Below, in pieces: positions 10,934 to 21,991 of a stretch of 64,000 nt of DNA. The stretch is from positions 1,116,001 through 1,180,000 of the forward strand of contig NW_023503509.1 of the NCBI RefSeq assembly GCF_014529535.1, written 5' to 3'. Each line of letters begins with the position of its first letter. Position 1 is the first letter of the stretch. The notes below the pieces were generated by a model, which searched no databases, was not told where the DNA came from, and saw nothing but the letters and a program-made list of their open reading frames with translations. Made by a program: the position numbers and the translations under genes. Origin of the DNA: Bradysia coprophila. Lineage: Eukaryota > Arthropoda > Insecta > Diptera > Sciaridae.

Positions 10934-11405
10934 GGCCCTTGGTAGTGACGAAATTCGTCTATTTCCAGTGATTCCTTGGAAAAGCGAGTAAAATTTTAGT
11001 GGAGGTACAAAAATCCAAAATAGACGAATTTTCGAAATCCGTGTATTTCTGGTGATTCTTTAGTGAAGCTGTGAAGCTACTGAAATCCAAAATAGACGGA
11101 CTTTGAAAATTCGTCTATTTCCAGCGATTCCTTGGAAAAGCTAGTATAATTTTAGTGGAGGTACTAAAATCCAAAATAGACGAATTTTCAAAATCCGTCT
11201 ATTTCTGGTGATTCTTTAGTGAAGCTACTAAAACCCAAAATAGACGAATTTTCAAAATTCGTCTATTTCCAGTGATTCCTTGGAAAAGCTAGTAAAATTT
11301 TGGTGGAGTTACTAAAATCCAAAATAGACGAATTTTCAAAATTCGTCTATTTCCAGTGATTCCTTGGAAAAGCAAGTAAAATTTTAGTGGAGATACTACA
11401 GTCGT
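10934..11405. repeat. Tandem array of palindrome-ended units
   Basis: About five units of 80-110 bp lie in tandem. Each unit opens with AAATTCGTCTATTTC and closes with the inverse, CCAAAATAGACGAATTTTC. Between the ends is GTGATTCCTTGGAAAAGC or the variant GTGATTCTTTAGTGAAGC, and the two variants alternate. A single diverged copy is at 19778-19862, so the unit has also moved as a dispersed element. Confidence 0.85.
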
Positions 11406-12095
11406 TAAAGTTCTTAAAATGTTTGATTTGAGTAAATTTAGTTTATTCTTCTGTCACATCTTTTGACAGCTTATAACGTTTTAGTACGTTTTATCTTCCA
11501 GTACTTCCAGTAGCAAAAACCCTATCCCAGCAAAAACGGCAAAAACAGAAACTATATCGAATGGCGCAAATGCATTTAAAAACAAACATTCGCCGAAATA
11601 ATTTTTTATCACACCAAATGTTTTTTTTGTGGAGCAGATTTTGTGGTTTGGACACAAAGACACTATTCCCAAAAATTGACTCGCAGCAGATTTTGTGGTT
11701 TGGACACAAAGACAGTTTGTGATTAATTCCCAAAAAGCGAGTCGCAGAAAACACATACAGAAGAAAAGACTCCCACAAAGTTAATTCTGATTTGGACACA
11801 CCCATTTTACCTTTTTAGCCACACCTCCGCTCTTCATATAGGCAACACTTATATGTGCAGGGGGATGGTCTTAAATCTTGCAAGAGGAGGGTTCAACAAA
11901 TTTTGTTTTGGACTATCTTTTGGTAGCAAACTTTAATAATTTTTTCTTATTTATTGAATTTGAATCGAAATTCTTTACTTTCTTTTTGAAAAATATTGCT
12001 TTTACGATTCAGCAAGAAGCCATCTTTTTAGTCCAGTCTACTTCTGAACAACATTCTAATCTCAGCCCAATCTTCAATAAACATTGCAAATTGCC
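11406..12095. repeat. Intergenic region with a 55-bp direct repeat
   Basis: The phrase CAGATTTTGTGGTTTGGACA with following bases occurs at about 11634-11668 and again at 11690-11724. Apart from this short tandem duplication, no gene or regulatory motif is recognised here. Confidence 0.6.
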
Positions 12096-13684
12096 TTAAC
12101 CGCCCAATACTTGATCTAGCGCAACGATAACAAAACTAGTGCCTCCACCAAGGAAATTCTCTACAACATCCGGAAATGGTGGAATTACTCCTACTGGTTG
12201 TAAAATATTTCCAGGAATGGCTAACCACGGAGCCGGTTGCCCGACAACACACTGCGCATATTGGACTTCTAAGTACGTTGCATGATCAGGTAATGAGTAG
12301 ACCGGGCCTAAAGAATCACTGCATGTCGGATCTTCGAAAACTGCTGTGTTACAGAATCGTTTGTTGTTTGCGTTCACGTACCAAAATTCCGGTTGGCAAT
12401 GAAGGTAATAATCTCCAAGAGCAGTCGTTCCCAAAAAACTTACTGGTGGCACATGAGTGACGATGTCTCCACTTTTTTTGTGAAGATAAAGGTAAAAGTT
12501 TGTTATCTTTATGTTGCAGTTGTCTGTCTTACTTGTTCACAACTCGGGCAGTGGTGATATCTTGAGCATTCATGAATTCAACGTAAGCCTGATTGCCTGA
12601 ACGAGGTTCACCAAAGGTGTAACATTCATAATCCACTTCCGGAAATTGCTCCAAAGCAATAAGAATGAATTGAAATACCCGTGCTATAGCTGCACCCAAT
12701 GATTGTCCGGTTATTACGATTTTGTAATCTTTGTATATTTTGAGCAAATATCCAACATTGGTAACGACCTTCGAAAAAAATTCATTTGTTTCGCATTTAA
12801 AATCGGAGATTTCCATGCTAAAAAAATTAGATGAGGAGCTTACGTCCTTATAAAGCGATTGTGCGGCTGTATAAAATCCAGCATGAAGCTTTATTCCTCC
12901 AGGTACATTTGGAACGTCGACGGCAAATGTTGTCACATCGAGAACAACATTCCAAATGTTCATAGTACCACGGAATGCGATGACAATCTCTTTACGGGTC
13001 TTCGAAATCGTCACAAGAGCAGTGTTGTCCGTTTCGTTGTTCATGATAACTAAATTTAGGAGAAATAAATTGTTCTACAAAATTAGAAGGCCAAAAATCG
13101 GGCAGTGGCCGCATTACATGTGAATATCATTATACTGTTTCAACGCACTCCAAGAACAGGCACGAGAACAGAATTTAAATATGAGGCCTCCACGACGCAG
13201 TAGTCCAAAATTCTCATACAAATTCAGTTTCTTATGTTGGTATGAGCCACTGCGTTGTGGACGAGTGGACGTTCCATACAAAATAAGAGACCAAATGACC
13301 GTTAAAAAAATCAGTTCTTGTGCCTGTTTTATTGGAGTGCGTTGACTGTATATTCATACACTTCTAAAATAATGACATGAGCAAGCTGACGCTGTCCGAT
13401 TTTTGGGGCCTCCTAATTAAGTAAACAATGTGTGTGCGGTTGTTGGACAGTGCTCTACCCAAGGTAAATATGTTTTTTTTTAAACTCTAATAGAGTGTCT
13501 CACCGGTTTTGTCATAAACATCTTTTTTGAATCCCTGACACGGGTCGCAACTCAAATCGTTTAATTGGTATTGACAGTACATAGCAGCTGCATAATTGTT
13601 GTAATACTGCAATGTTTCGAATGTTGGCTGTTTATTGGATGTGGGTGTGGTTACAGCATGCGAAACACTCGAAGGTCCGTCAAG
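12096..13684 (-). CDS. Secreted class-3 (fungal-type) lipase, 5' end disrupted
   Basis: This is an alpha/beta-hydrolase of the lipase class-3 family, which hydrolyses acylglycerols and is usually secreted. Minus-strand exons, in coding order: about 13684-13504, 13049-12533 and 12471-12096 (stop). Splices keep frame and give VVNNGDIVTHVPP across the last junction. Visible hallmarks are an N-terminal YYNNYAAAMYC, the oxyanion-side strand EIVIAFRGT, the nucleophile elbow GQSLGAA (Ser), the Asp in NNGDIVTHVPP and the His in YYLHCQPEFWYV. The catalytic triad is therefore complete. Cys are numerous, consistent with export. The exon nearest the 5' end runs into a 26-bp A-tract (minus strand) and a retroelement 3' end, so the signal peptide is not in place. 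A spliced upstream exon elsewhere, or loss of function, are both possible. The 13141-13344 MITE sits in its first visible intron. Confidence 0.85.
13141..13344. mobile_element. MITE of the CAACGCACT family, in lipase intron
   Basis: It begins CAACGCACTCCAAGAACAGG and ends with the inverse, TTCTTGTGCCTGTTTTATTG followed by GAGTGCGTTG. Related copies are at 15281-15618, 33783-33858 and 63665-63825. It is 204 bp and has no coding capacity. Confidence 0.8.
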
Positions 13685-13686
13685 AA

Positions 13687-13712
<26 letters not shown>
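13687..13712 (-). repeat. Poly(A) tail of the retroelement fragment
   Basis: A run of 26 T on the plus strand (A on the minus) lies directly 3' of the retroelement's sense strand. It joins in frame to the lipase codons for ILDGPSS. This is the expected scar of target-primed reverse transcription of a polyadenylated RNA. Confidence 0.75.
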
Positions 13713-13717
<5 letters not shown>

Positions 13718-14588
13718 CTGCTCACAATAGTGGCGCAGCCAGTAAAAAATCGATCTTTTCATATAAAAAAAAAATTACAATAAATAAAAATCATCAATTT
13801 TCTTCTTCCCTAATGTTCCCAAAATGCAAGCGGCATTTCCACGTTGTATCGCGATTGATAATCTTTGTAAAAGATAATCTTTCGATTTAGCTTCACCAGT
13901 TGCTTTTTTCATTAAAGAACCCAATTTGTCTATGAATTTCTTTGTTTCTGGGCCCATACAACCTAGCGTCTCGAAAGCGAGTGGTGTTAGTAAATAATTT
14001 TGTTTTAGAGAAATATAATGGTTATGCTTATGTCTCTCAGCTTTGTCTGCTATTGTGCGAGCTTTCTTTGAAGAATCATTAATATAAGAAGCAGCCATAG
14101 TATCCCTCACAGTCACATCCCACAAGAGTGATTTACCATGACTCCACGGTATCAACGTCATGCCGTCTGGTCTTTTACCATCATCTCTTGACACACCTGG
14201 GGGCTGTATAATATTTGGGACACCTGCACTAGAGAAAGCATGAGCGAAGATGTTATTCATAGTATCATGTCTAGCAAATTTTCCTTCTGCGCATTTAGCG
14301 CAAGATAGACCATGTAAACCATCTCTTTCTACCATTTTACCGCAAATACATTTGTGTTCCTCACATAATTTTGAACCTACTCTAAGTCCAACAGCAATTC
14401 TGGCAGAGTTGTTATCCAATAACAATCCCAATTGACTCGATGGGATCACTTGCAGCCACTTTGAAGATTCTTTAGTTGATGACGCAAGTAATCGTGCACG
14501 AGTCCTAAGATCACCATTTTCAAACAACTCATCGAATTGATGTTTGATCTTCGGAAGATCCCAATTCCTTTGTTCTTTTTTAAGTTAA
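13713..14588 (-). mobile_element. 5'-truncated non-LTR retroelement with REL-type endonuclease domain
   Basis: The frame from about 14588 to 13775 encodes roughly 270 residues resembling the C-terminal end of retroelement polyproteins. It has a Cys/His cluster (CICG, then DGLHGLSCAKC, then RHD) and a PD-(D/E)XK-like core (KRPDG, then LLWDVT). It ends with AIQRGNAACILGT, a block common to this group. No reverse transcriptase precedes it, so it is a 3' fragment. A short 3' UTR (13713-13774) ends in GGCTGCGCCACTATTGTGAG and a poly(A) run. The frame is still open, so it is either recent or conserved. It has the same orientation as the lipase. Confidence 0.75.
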
Positions 14589-14769
14589 TAAATTAAGTAG
14601 CATTTCAATTCTAACTTTTATCAATCACATTTGATTTGTGACACATACGGACGGACAGATGAAGTGCCCACAATAGGTCTTTTTTCCATAGGAAATGAAT
14701 GAATAAACGAAACATTTAACGAAACTTAAGTGGGGTTACGTCTAAAAGTATGGTATCTTGAAGATGATC

Positions 14770-15185
14770 TATAACCACGATCGAACTTATCGATCGATCA
14801 AAAAAATGTTTTGTGATAGAAAATATCTGAAAAATATTTCGTAACAGTTTTGTGTTGACTTGACTTGAGTAACCAAAACGTTCTACGGTGAGCGCTTCCA
14901 TGAGATCATTGAAAATGAGGACTTTGTTCTCCTTGATAATATTATCAAAGCACACATAACTAAATGTCTTTACTTATGGAAAAAGTGAATTGTTCACCCA
15001 TAGGAATTCATCTTTTACGAAAAAGTATGGAAAAGCCGAATTGTTCAACCGTCACAAAATTTTCTATAATTAAATTTGCCGTGACAAAACTGTCACGAAA
15101 TATTTTTCTGATAACACAAATTTTCTATCACAAAACACTCATCGACATTTGTTTTACATCTCGCAAAAATGTTTTATGATATCAC
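14770..15185. repeat. Inverted-repeat element (TGTTTTGTGATAGAAA arms)
   Basis: The arm near 14807-14855 (TGTTTTGTGATAGAAAATAT, then a fragment matching ACGAAATATTTTTC inverted) returns inverted near 15067-15142. The left arm lacks a short insert present in the right. Further motifs of the type TATCACGAAA lie at the right edge. No coding capacity is claimed. Confidence 0.6.
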
Positions 15186-15280
15186 GAAAAAAAATTGTCA
15201 TAAAACAATAGGGATGTCACCAAAAATTTGATGGTCTTAACCCGTTCTTTCAGAACCTTGGTGTAATTGTCGTTTTTATT

Positions 15281-15618
15281 CAACGCACTTCAAGCAAAAG
15301 TGATAATAGTGGTCAGCTGCAGAAAATACTCTATTTTACATTAAATGGTTATTCGGATCACAAGGGACGAAAGAAAAAAAATTCAACCTTGTGCGAAGTT
15401 TGCAGCCCGTGGCCCGAACGAAGCGAGGGATACCAACGAAAATAGCTTAAAAACATCGTCCAAACCAAGTACTCAAAAAAGTTTTCATGCAGAGGGAAAA
15501 AATCGAGAGAAAATTTCCAAAATTGACCTCGATTTTGGCCCGAAAGTGACCACACCAAGTGACACACTGCACGTTTCAGTACCCTATTTAGAGTACCATT
15601 CATGCTTGAAGTGCGTTG
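15281..15618. mobile_element. MITE of the CAACGCACT family, 338 bp
   Basis: It opens CAACGCACTTCAAGCAAAAG and closes with the inverse, TTCATGCTTGAAGTGCGTTG. Subterminal ATACTCTATTT and TACCCTATTTAGAGTAC match the copy at 63665-63825. The frames inside it are by-products of the repeat. Confidence 0.85.
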
Positions 15619-16060
15619 TTTTATTACAAAATTATGGAGTTCGACCTAGGACAATATAATCTAAATTGTCATTCACAACCACGGAAAATATTTGGTTTGC
15701 TTAAAACTAGACCCATGGATGTGTACGAACGACCAATATAACTGCATAAAATCTTTAATTAAAGACAAATATCGTAAAGTTTATGGTTTGGCATAATAAT
15801 TTTGTCAAAAACGAGACTATTCTTGAAATGAGTCTGATCTTTGATGATTTTACCGAAAGCATTTATTTTTTTGTTGATCTTTGTGAGACAGCAATTTTTT
15901 ATCATCGGATTGATAAACGGAAAAAATTTCAAATAAAAGGCAGTTACAATTGCTTTGAATGCCAGTTGGTTGTAAGTAGCAAAACATTCATGTTTTACCG
16001 GCTGCGCCATAATTGTGAGCAGTCTTTTTTGTCGCATTTAAAATAAATAATTTCATCAAA
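15619..16060 (+). other. Flank carrying a second copy of the retroelement 3'-end motif
   Basis: Most of this stretch is unannotated. At about 15990-16027 a block, TTTTACCGGCTGCGCCATAA followed by TTGTGAGCAGTCTT, matches the 3' end of the retroelement at 13713-13755 over about 37 bp. Here it lies in the plus orientation and without a poly(A) run. It ends about 34 bp before the ATG at 16061. It is either a second insertion scar or an old sequence shared by both loci. Confidence 0.5.
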
Positions 16061-16195
16061 ATGATTTCAAAAATAATCGTTCTGTTATGCACGATGTGTC
16101 TGTGTGCCTTTGGACAAAACGCACCATCGCCGGATACATTGTCAGTTATGAATCTTGCGTCAACTGTGAATTTTGTAAATCTTCTTGACGGATAG
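16061..16195 (+). pseudogene. Orphan signal-peptide exon, likely a lipase 5' fragment
   Basis: A 44-codon frame encodes a clear signal peptide (MISKIIVLLCTMCLCAFG) and ends VNFVNLLDG before TAG. The last bases, TTCTTGACGGA, match in frame the first bases of the lipase exon after its poly(A) scar (ILDGPSS). The piece upstream is also shared (see 15990-16027). I infer that this is the N-terminal exon of the same lipase or a close paralogue, separated and inverted relative to 12096-13684. A very short secreted peptide gene is the alternative. Confidence 0.5.
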
Positions 16196-16282
16196 TTAAG
16201 TGATAGTTGACTACCAAAGTGATAGTTGACTACCAAAGTGATAGTTGACTACCAAAGTGGTAGTTGACTACCAAACTAATAC
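16196..16282. repeat. 20-bp minisatellite
   Basis: The unit GTGATAGTTGACTACCAAA is repeated about four times in tandem immediately after the stop at 16195. A diverged unit, TGATAGTTGAATACCAAACT, appears near 16368. No function is inferred. Confidence 0.85.
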
Positions 16283-16991
16283 GGATGTGGTAGAGATGTT
16301 TACTGTTTGGAAGCTGCACACCGACTGATAAAAAAGGCGGCTCGCTTGCCTATTTATAATTCGAAATTTGATAGTTGAATACCAAACTGGTACTTGAATG
16401 AGTACCAAGCTATTAGTAAACAGAAATTTAAAAAAATATGAAAAAAGACTCACCAGGCTTCAGCCGGTCTATTCTTGTTTTTTAACGTTTCTGATCTATT
16501 ATTTTTCCGAGCTTCGGGAACAAACAGTTTCCTTCATCAGGGACTGAAAGGATGAGTTTTCTGTACAAAGGTTGCCATGTAAAATCTAACATATCGGGAA
16601 TAATTGGAGCCCATGCTCGACTTGAAACTTAACCTTTATCTACATTCATTAATTGGTCACTGTGTTGTTGTATCGTCAAACATTCTTTAATGCATCTCAG
16701 GTGGTAATTGCTTTCTTTGATTATTAGATTTCAATTATCTTAATTGATTGCATGTCAGGGACTAAAATTAGGGTTTTTCCGCGCGGAGCCAATGTGTGAT
16801 TAGGGCACTATTTTCTCTGTTTTAGTGGCACTAATTTTTGAAGTAATTTTTATCATCGCTTCATTTGATGAAAAACTATTAATTTCGCTAATAGTATCTA
16901 AACTACTTTGTTTTACCAAAGTGTTTCTGTTTGCGACGCGAGCGAAGCGAGCAAGATTTTTTTTGTTGATTCGACGCTCTTATTGACAAAC
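16283..16991. other. No gene seen
   Basis: Only short frames without domains. A GCGAGCGAAGCGAGC phrase at about 16939-16954 is a local simple palindromic repeat. Confidence 0.5.
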
Positions 16992-17511
16992 TAATACTAA
17001 CTGGTAGGGTGTCGAATGGTGTGTGACGCGTAATATAGTACTCCTTATGTACCTTAGCCTCTGTCCACCTACTCCTAAATCCTATCCTACCCGTGATGAC
17101 ACCTGTTACAGTGAGCAACCCCATGAACGATTAGGTAACCAACCCTGGTGTAGTAGTGCGGGTCACTAAGCAAAAGGATTAGGGGGGCTGTCCGGGTAGT
17201 ACCTTGACGCTACGTAAAGAGAGGACCGGAGACAGTTAGGCGCTATCAAGATAGGATGGCGACTTAGCATGGTGGCGGAGGATCTCAACAGCAAGAGACA
17301 ACGGCAGCATGCACAGTCCTAGTTAGGTGGATTACTATGAACAACCCATGATGATTTGCCTACGGGTCGTCAGGGTCATCTTAGTAGGTTGAGCGAAGTG
17401 TTACCGCCTCCTCCTCGTAAATGAATCATAGTTCAAGAAACTCTACAAAGACCTCGGATAAACGGACGGATTCAACGACGACGACCCCAGCAACGAAACA
17501 AGGACAATGAT

Positions 17512-18552
17512 TTAGTAATGGCAACGCAACATGGAACGTTAGAAGCCTATTTGCGAGAGGCGCAATACAAAGCACGCTCGCAGATCTGATAAAATACAAA
17601 ATAAAGATAGCAGCGGTGCAAGAGACTAGATGGATAGACAGTGGTATCCATGACATGTCTGTTTCTACTGTTTCTACTTCAGCGGAACAAGCAACAATCG
17701 ACATGAATTCAAAACAGGTTTCTTCGTCAACAAAAGTATCGATCATCTGGTTCTAGATTTTGTGCCAGTAAACAAGTATATGTGGACACTTCGGATTAGA
17801 ACAGACAAATTCAAAATGACCCTACTTAACGTCCACGCTCCGACAGAAATGCGGAAAGACGAGACCAAAGATGCGTTCTATGATGAAGCGGAATCCACAG
17901 CCTACACGACGAAAGTAATGACAATGGATGTAGAGTGGCTAATTTTGCAATATCCAACGGTCTGGTAATAAAGAGTACGCAGTTCCAGAGAAAGGACATA
18001 CACAAAGTAACCTGGACCTCAAGCGACAACAGAACACAGACCCAAATAGATCACGTGCTGATAGATAAACGCTTTAGCCAGAACATCATTAATGTACGGA
18101 GCTACAGAGGAACTACCCACGAATCAGACCATGCCCTTGTTAAAATAACTTTGAGATGCAAGTGGCCACGATTGAATGGTAGGAGAAGAGACGTACGCCC
18201 GAAATTTAATGTAGTCAAGCTAAAGGATGAAGAAACAAGTGAAAAAGTCAAGAGGAAAGTAGAGCAGCTCATTAATGAAACCGACACTGGAGGGAATGAC
18301 ATAAATGAGTTGGCCCATCGAAACGTTGATATCGTCGCAGCCGCCGCAAACGAAATTCTAGGTGAGGTTACCTCGCGAAGACATAGTGTGTGGTTCGATG
18401 ATGAATGTAAAGCTGCTGTAGAAGCCAAGAAAAACGCCCGACTCCAAGCGACCCAGCGAAGAACACGACGTAGCCTGCAAGAGTATTCCAGAAGAAAAAC
18501 TGAAGCGTACAGGCTGCTTCGAAGAAAAAAAAAGAGAACATCTGAATCGTGA
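17512..18552 (+). pseudogene. Retrotransposon AP endonuclease domain, frameshifted
   Basis: Read across three frames, this encodes an exonuclease/endonuclease/phosphatase domain. It starts WNVRSLFARGAIQSTL, then KIAAVQETRW, later LLNVHAPTE, then NGLVIKSTQFQRKDIHKVTW, QIDHVLI and ESDHALV (catalytic His near the end). A frame break lies near 17690-17760. A second break near 17900-17940 removes the usual GDFNA-type block. A basic linker region follows (18180-18540) with a further frame break at the A-run near 18530. It cannot make a working enzyme as read. Confidence 0.85.
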
Positions 18553-19589
18553 AATTCAATTTCTGGAATCGCTGAATCGTAACGGAATTGTGAGAGAATT
18601 CTACCGAATTATCAAAGTACATCGCAAAGGCTTTCAAACGCGAACGAACAAAATTAAGGACAATGACGGACAATTACTTGGTGATACAGATGGTATAATA
18701 CGGAGGTTTGCTCAACAAACCACCAATACCACGAGCTAGGCAAAACGCGTACCAACGTGCGGAGCCACTCATTCAAGCACCATCTTATGGGGAGGTAATG
18801 GAAGCAGTTAACAGACTGAAAACACGGAAATCACCTGGTGAGGATAACATACCGGCTGAACTGATCCAAGCAGCAGGACTGGAACTGTGGCGTCGAATAC
18901 ACCAGATAACAGAAAAGATGTGGGAAGAAGAAAAGCTTCCTGATGCATGGCAAATTGGTCTGTTAATACAGATTCATAAGAAAGGAAGCAAATTGGAATG
19001 TGGAAATTGTAGAGGAATATGTCTGCTGAACGTATCATATAAAATCCTGGCAGAAATATTGTACCAACGGTTGTCAATATATGCGGAGGAAATAATAGGT
19101 GACTACCAGTGCGGCTTCAGACGCGGTAGATCTACCACGGATCAGATGTTCACTTTGAGGCAAATAATGGAAAAAGCATGGGAGTTCAACATTAATATTC
19201 ACCAACTGTTCATAGACTTCAAACAAGCATACGATTCCATAGATAGACAAGCTTTGTTCGATATTATGAATGAATTTGGCATCCCAACCAAACTCATCAA
19301 CTTAACCAAAGCGACGCTTACCGATACGAGATGCAAGATCCTGGTCGACAACACGCTTTCCGATGCATTCTCTATTGAAACAGGACTTAGGCAAGGTGAC
19401 AAGCTCTCAACTATTTTGTTTAACTTGGCGTTAGAGAAAGTTGTGAGAGCCATGTCAATGAACTGGACTGGCACCATCTTCTATACGAGTAATCAGCTAA
19501 CGGCTTTCGCTGACGATGCTAACCTGATAGGAAGGGGGACACTAGCAGTCAAGGAACCTTTCATAGAAATGGAAAGAGAAGCGTGTTAA
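18553..19589 (+). pseudogene. Retrotransposon reverse transcriptase domain, truncated
   Basis: A 294-codon frame (18708-19589) carries the RT fingers and palm: KSPGEDNIPAELIQAAG, IHKKG, CRGICLLNVSYKIL, QCGFRRGRSTTDQ, FIDFKQAYDSI, GLRQGDKLSTILFNLALE and the catalytic box AFADDANLIG. The usual Tyr in YADD is Phe-Ala here. The frame ends soon after this box and runs into the TAAG tail, so the thumb is absent. The linker at 18553-18707 is readable in another frame. Confidence 0.88.
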
Positions 19590-19615
19590 GTAAGTAAGTA
19601 CGTAATACTAACTGG

Positions 19616-19894
19616 AACTCCTTCAGTGAAGTCAAGGCATTTATTTTAAAACGCGAGCGGAGCAATTTTGTCTAATTCATTTAATGATTTTACAAAGAGA
19701 AATTGTGTCCCAATGCCATAACTTTTAATTTGTATGTTGTTTCTGTTGATGAATGCGTATTTAGCTAGCATTTTCCGTCTATTTCTGCGGATTCTTTAGT
19801 CAAATCCAAAATAGACGAATTTTCAAAATCCGTCTATTTCTGATGATTCGCTAACGAAGCCATTAAGAATAAAGGCACCACTAATATTAAATTG
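19616..19894. repeat. Repeat remnant between two retroelements
   Basis: A diverged copy of the 10934-11405 palindrome-ended unit lies at 19778-19862 (CCGTCTATTTCTG ... AAATAGACGAATTTTC). No gene is present. Confidence 0.65.
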
Positions 19895-19897
19895 TGC

Positions 19898-21991
19898 TGA
19901 GATAACAGTTTTATTCGGAATTTTTCAACCATAACGCAACCTATTACTAGACTCACACGTAAAAGTGTATTGTTCGAATGGACTGATGAATGTCAAAGAG
20001 CTTTCGATATTATAAAGGATAAACTTATGAACCCTCCGATTCTCCGCTATCCTGATTTTGACAAGGAATTTTTGGTTACAGTAGATGCTTCTAAGATAGG
20101 ATGCGGTGCCGTATTGAGTCAACGTTACGGTGATCAAGACCTACCGGTATACTTTGCTTCAAAACCTTTTTCTCCAGCAGATAAGAATAAGTCCACTCCT
20201 GTTCAGGAATGCCTAGCGATCCATTTCGCTCTTACTCAATTCAGGCCTTATATTTATGGAAAACCTTTTGTTGTTCGTTCTGATCATAAATCATTAATTT
20301 ACTTATTTACTCATAAGAATCCTTCTCCTAAGTTAACTAGAATACGTTTAGAGTTAGAAGATTACGAGTTTACAATAACGCATATAAAGGGCAAAGATAA
20401 TGTGGCAGCGGACGCGTTGTCAAGAGTATCTATTGAAGAGTTGAAAGATATGCATGTAGAAACGGCGTCGGTATTGAATATTCAGACGCGATCGATGACA
20501 AAAAAGCTTAAAGGATCCATGCCTCAGACGAACGTTCGAAATGAAACGGATAATGAAAATCCGAATGAATACTTACCGGTAACTGAAGAACTAAATGCTA
20601 AATTTCTAAAGGCTATTCCACGAATTTCAAGTATACGTACTAATTCGGTTTTAAAGAATGATTTAGATATACACATACGTGTACACGTTAAGCATAAAAG
20701 ATTATTGACAATAGAGGCGAAGAATATGATTATGAATGATATGTCATCCTGTGAAATGATCTTATTGAATCTAGAAAAATCAATGATGAAGCATAAAATG
20801 ACTAAAATTCAATGGCCAAAGGACGATATTATGTTCCAATGTTTTAACATAGATAATTTTAAGATGGCATGCAAAAATGTTCTAAAAGTTTTACAAATTG
20901 TATTAATAAATAAACCAAAAATAATAGAAAGTATAGATGAACAGCATAAGTTGATGACGCAATTTCATAATAATTTTTTGTTTGGTGGACATTGCGGACA
21001 AAAGCGATTATATGCTAAGCTTCGAAGTAGTTTTTTTTGGAAGAACATGGCGAAAGATGTAGCGAAATTTGTACGTAATTGTGACAAGTGTCAATTGAAT
21101 AAAGTAAAGACCAAGAACAAAGAACCATTAGTTATTACGAGCACTCCTCAAAGGCCGTTTGATGTACTGGTAATCGACACGATAGGTCCTTTACACAAAT
21201 CGGAAAATGGAAATTGTTATGCAGTAACAATGATATGCGATCTGACGAAGTATTTAATCATTGCACCAATTGCAGATAAATCTGCTATCTCCGTGGCTAA
21301 AGCAATTTTCACCCATTTCGTACTGATTTATGGTTTGATTAAAAGTATTAAAACCGATTTAGGCACTGAATATGTGAATCAAGTCATAACAGAACTGTGT
21401 AAATTACTAGAAATTAATCATGATAAATCTACTCCTCATAGGCATCAAACAGTCGGTACAATAGAACGAAACCACAGAGTTCTTAATGAATATCTGCGGT
21501 CTTATATTTCTGATCATTTACATGATTGGGAAAATTATAGTAAATACTTTACCTTTTGCTACAATATAACTAATAATTCCAGTTTAGATCATCAGTATAC
21601 CCCGTATGAACTTGTTTTTAATAAAAAACCCATTTTTCCGAATGAATTATTGAATGGAGATGTACAACCGTTGTATGATTTTGATAATTTTGTACAAGAA
21701 GCGAGGTATAGACTTCAAACTGCTCATGTCCATGCAAACAATTTGCTTAAGAAAATGAAATTGAGGAATAAAGGATATTATGATAAAAATGTGAAACCAT
21801 TAGATGTTAAGATAAATGATAAAGTTTTAGTTACTAGTGAACCTTACAATAAACATAAAAATATTTACATCGGACCATTTACAGTAAAAGAAATAAATGG
21901 TTCAAATTTGGTATTGTTGAACGAAACGAATAAAAAATTAAAAACTATACATAAGGATAGAATAAGAAAATACACGAAAAACGATACATGA
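19898..21991 (+). pseudogene. Gypsy pol fragment: RNase H and integrase
   Basis: The frame stays open for about 690 codons. The RNase H domain runs from FEWTDECQRAFD through VTVDASKIGCGAVLSQ to DHKSLIYL and DNVAADALSRV. A spacer of about 170 residues follows. The integrase then has an HHCC-type zinc finger (HNNFLFGGHCG ... CDKCQLN) and a DDE core: Asp in VIDTIGP, Asp in KTDLGTEY, Glu in TIERNHR. A C-terminal SH3-like part ends with DRIRKYTKN. It is listed as a pseudogene because the N-terminal polyprotein is missing, not because of internal stops. Confidence 0.88.

Larger units (their letters stand above)
16992..19615 (+). mobile_element. Degenerate APE-type non-LTR retrotransposon with 13-bp target duplication
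   Basis: The 13-bp sequence TAATACTAACTGG occurs at 16992-17004 and 19603-19615 and brackets the element exactly. The 3' end is a TAAG tandem tail (about 19587-19600), typical of several non-LTR clades. In between are an AP-like endonuclease part and a reverse transcriptase part on the plus strand, both damaged. The end of the RT, its thumb and any later domain are missing, yet the tail and target duplication are intact. The inserted copy was therefore already internally deleted, or lost this part later. The clade is not assigned. Confidence 0.9.

Noticed and set aside
10934-11405. Second CRISPR-like pattern (palindromic repeat words at regular spacing)
   Set aside because: The sequences between the palindromic words are themselves repeated. 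It is a tandem array of palindrome-ended modules.
15345-15659. 104-codon frame
   Set aside because: It lies almost wholly within the CAACGCACT MITE at 15281-15618.
17426-18673. Minus-strand frames opposite the non-LTR element
   Set aside because: They are antisense shadows of the endonuclease and linker coding sequence.
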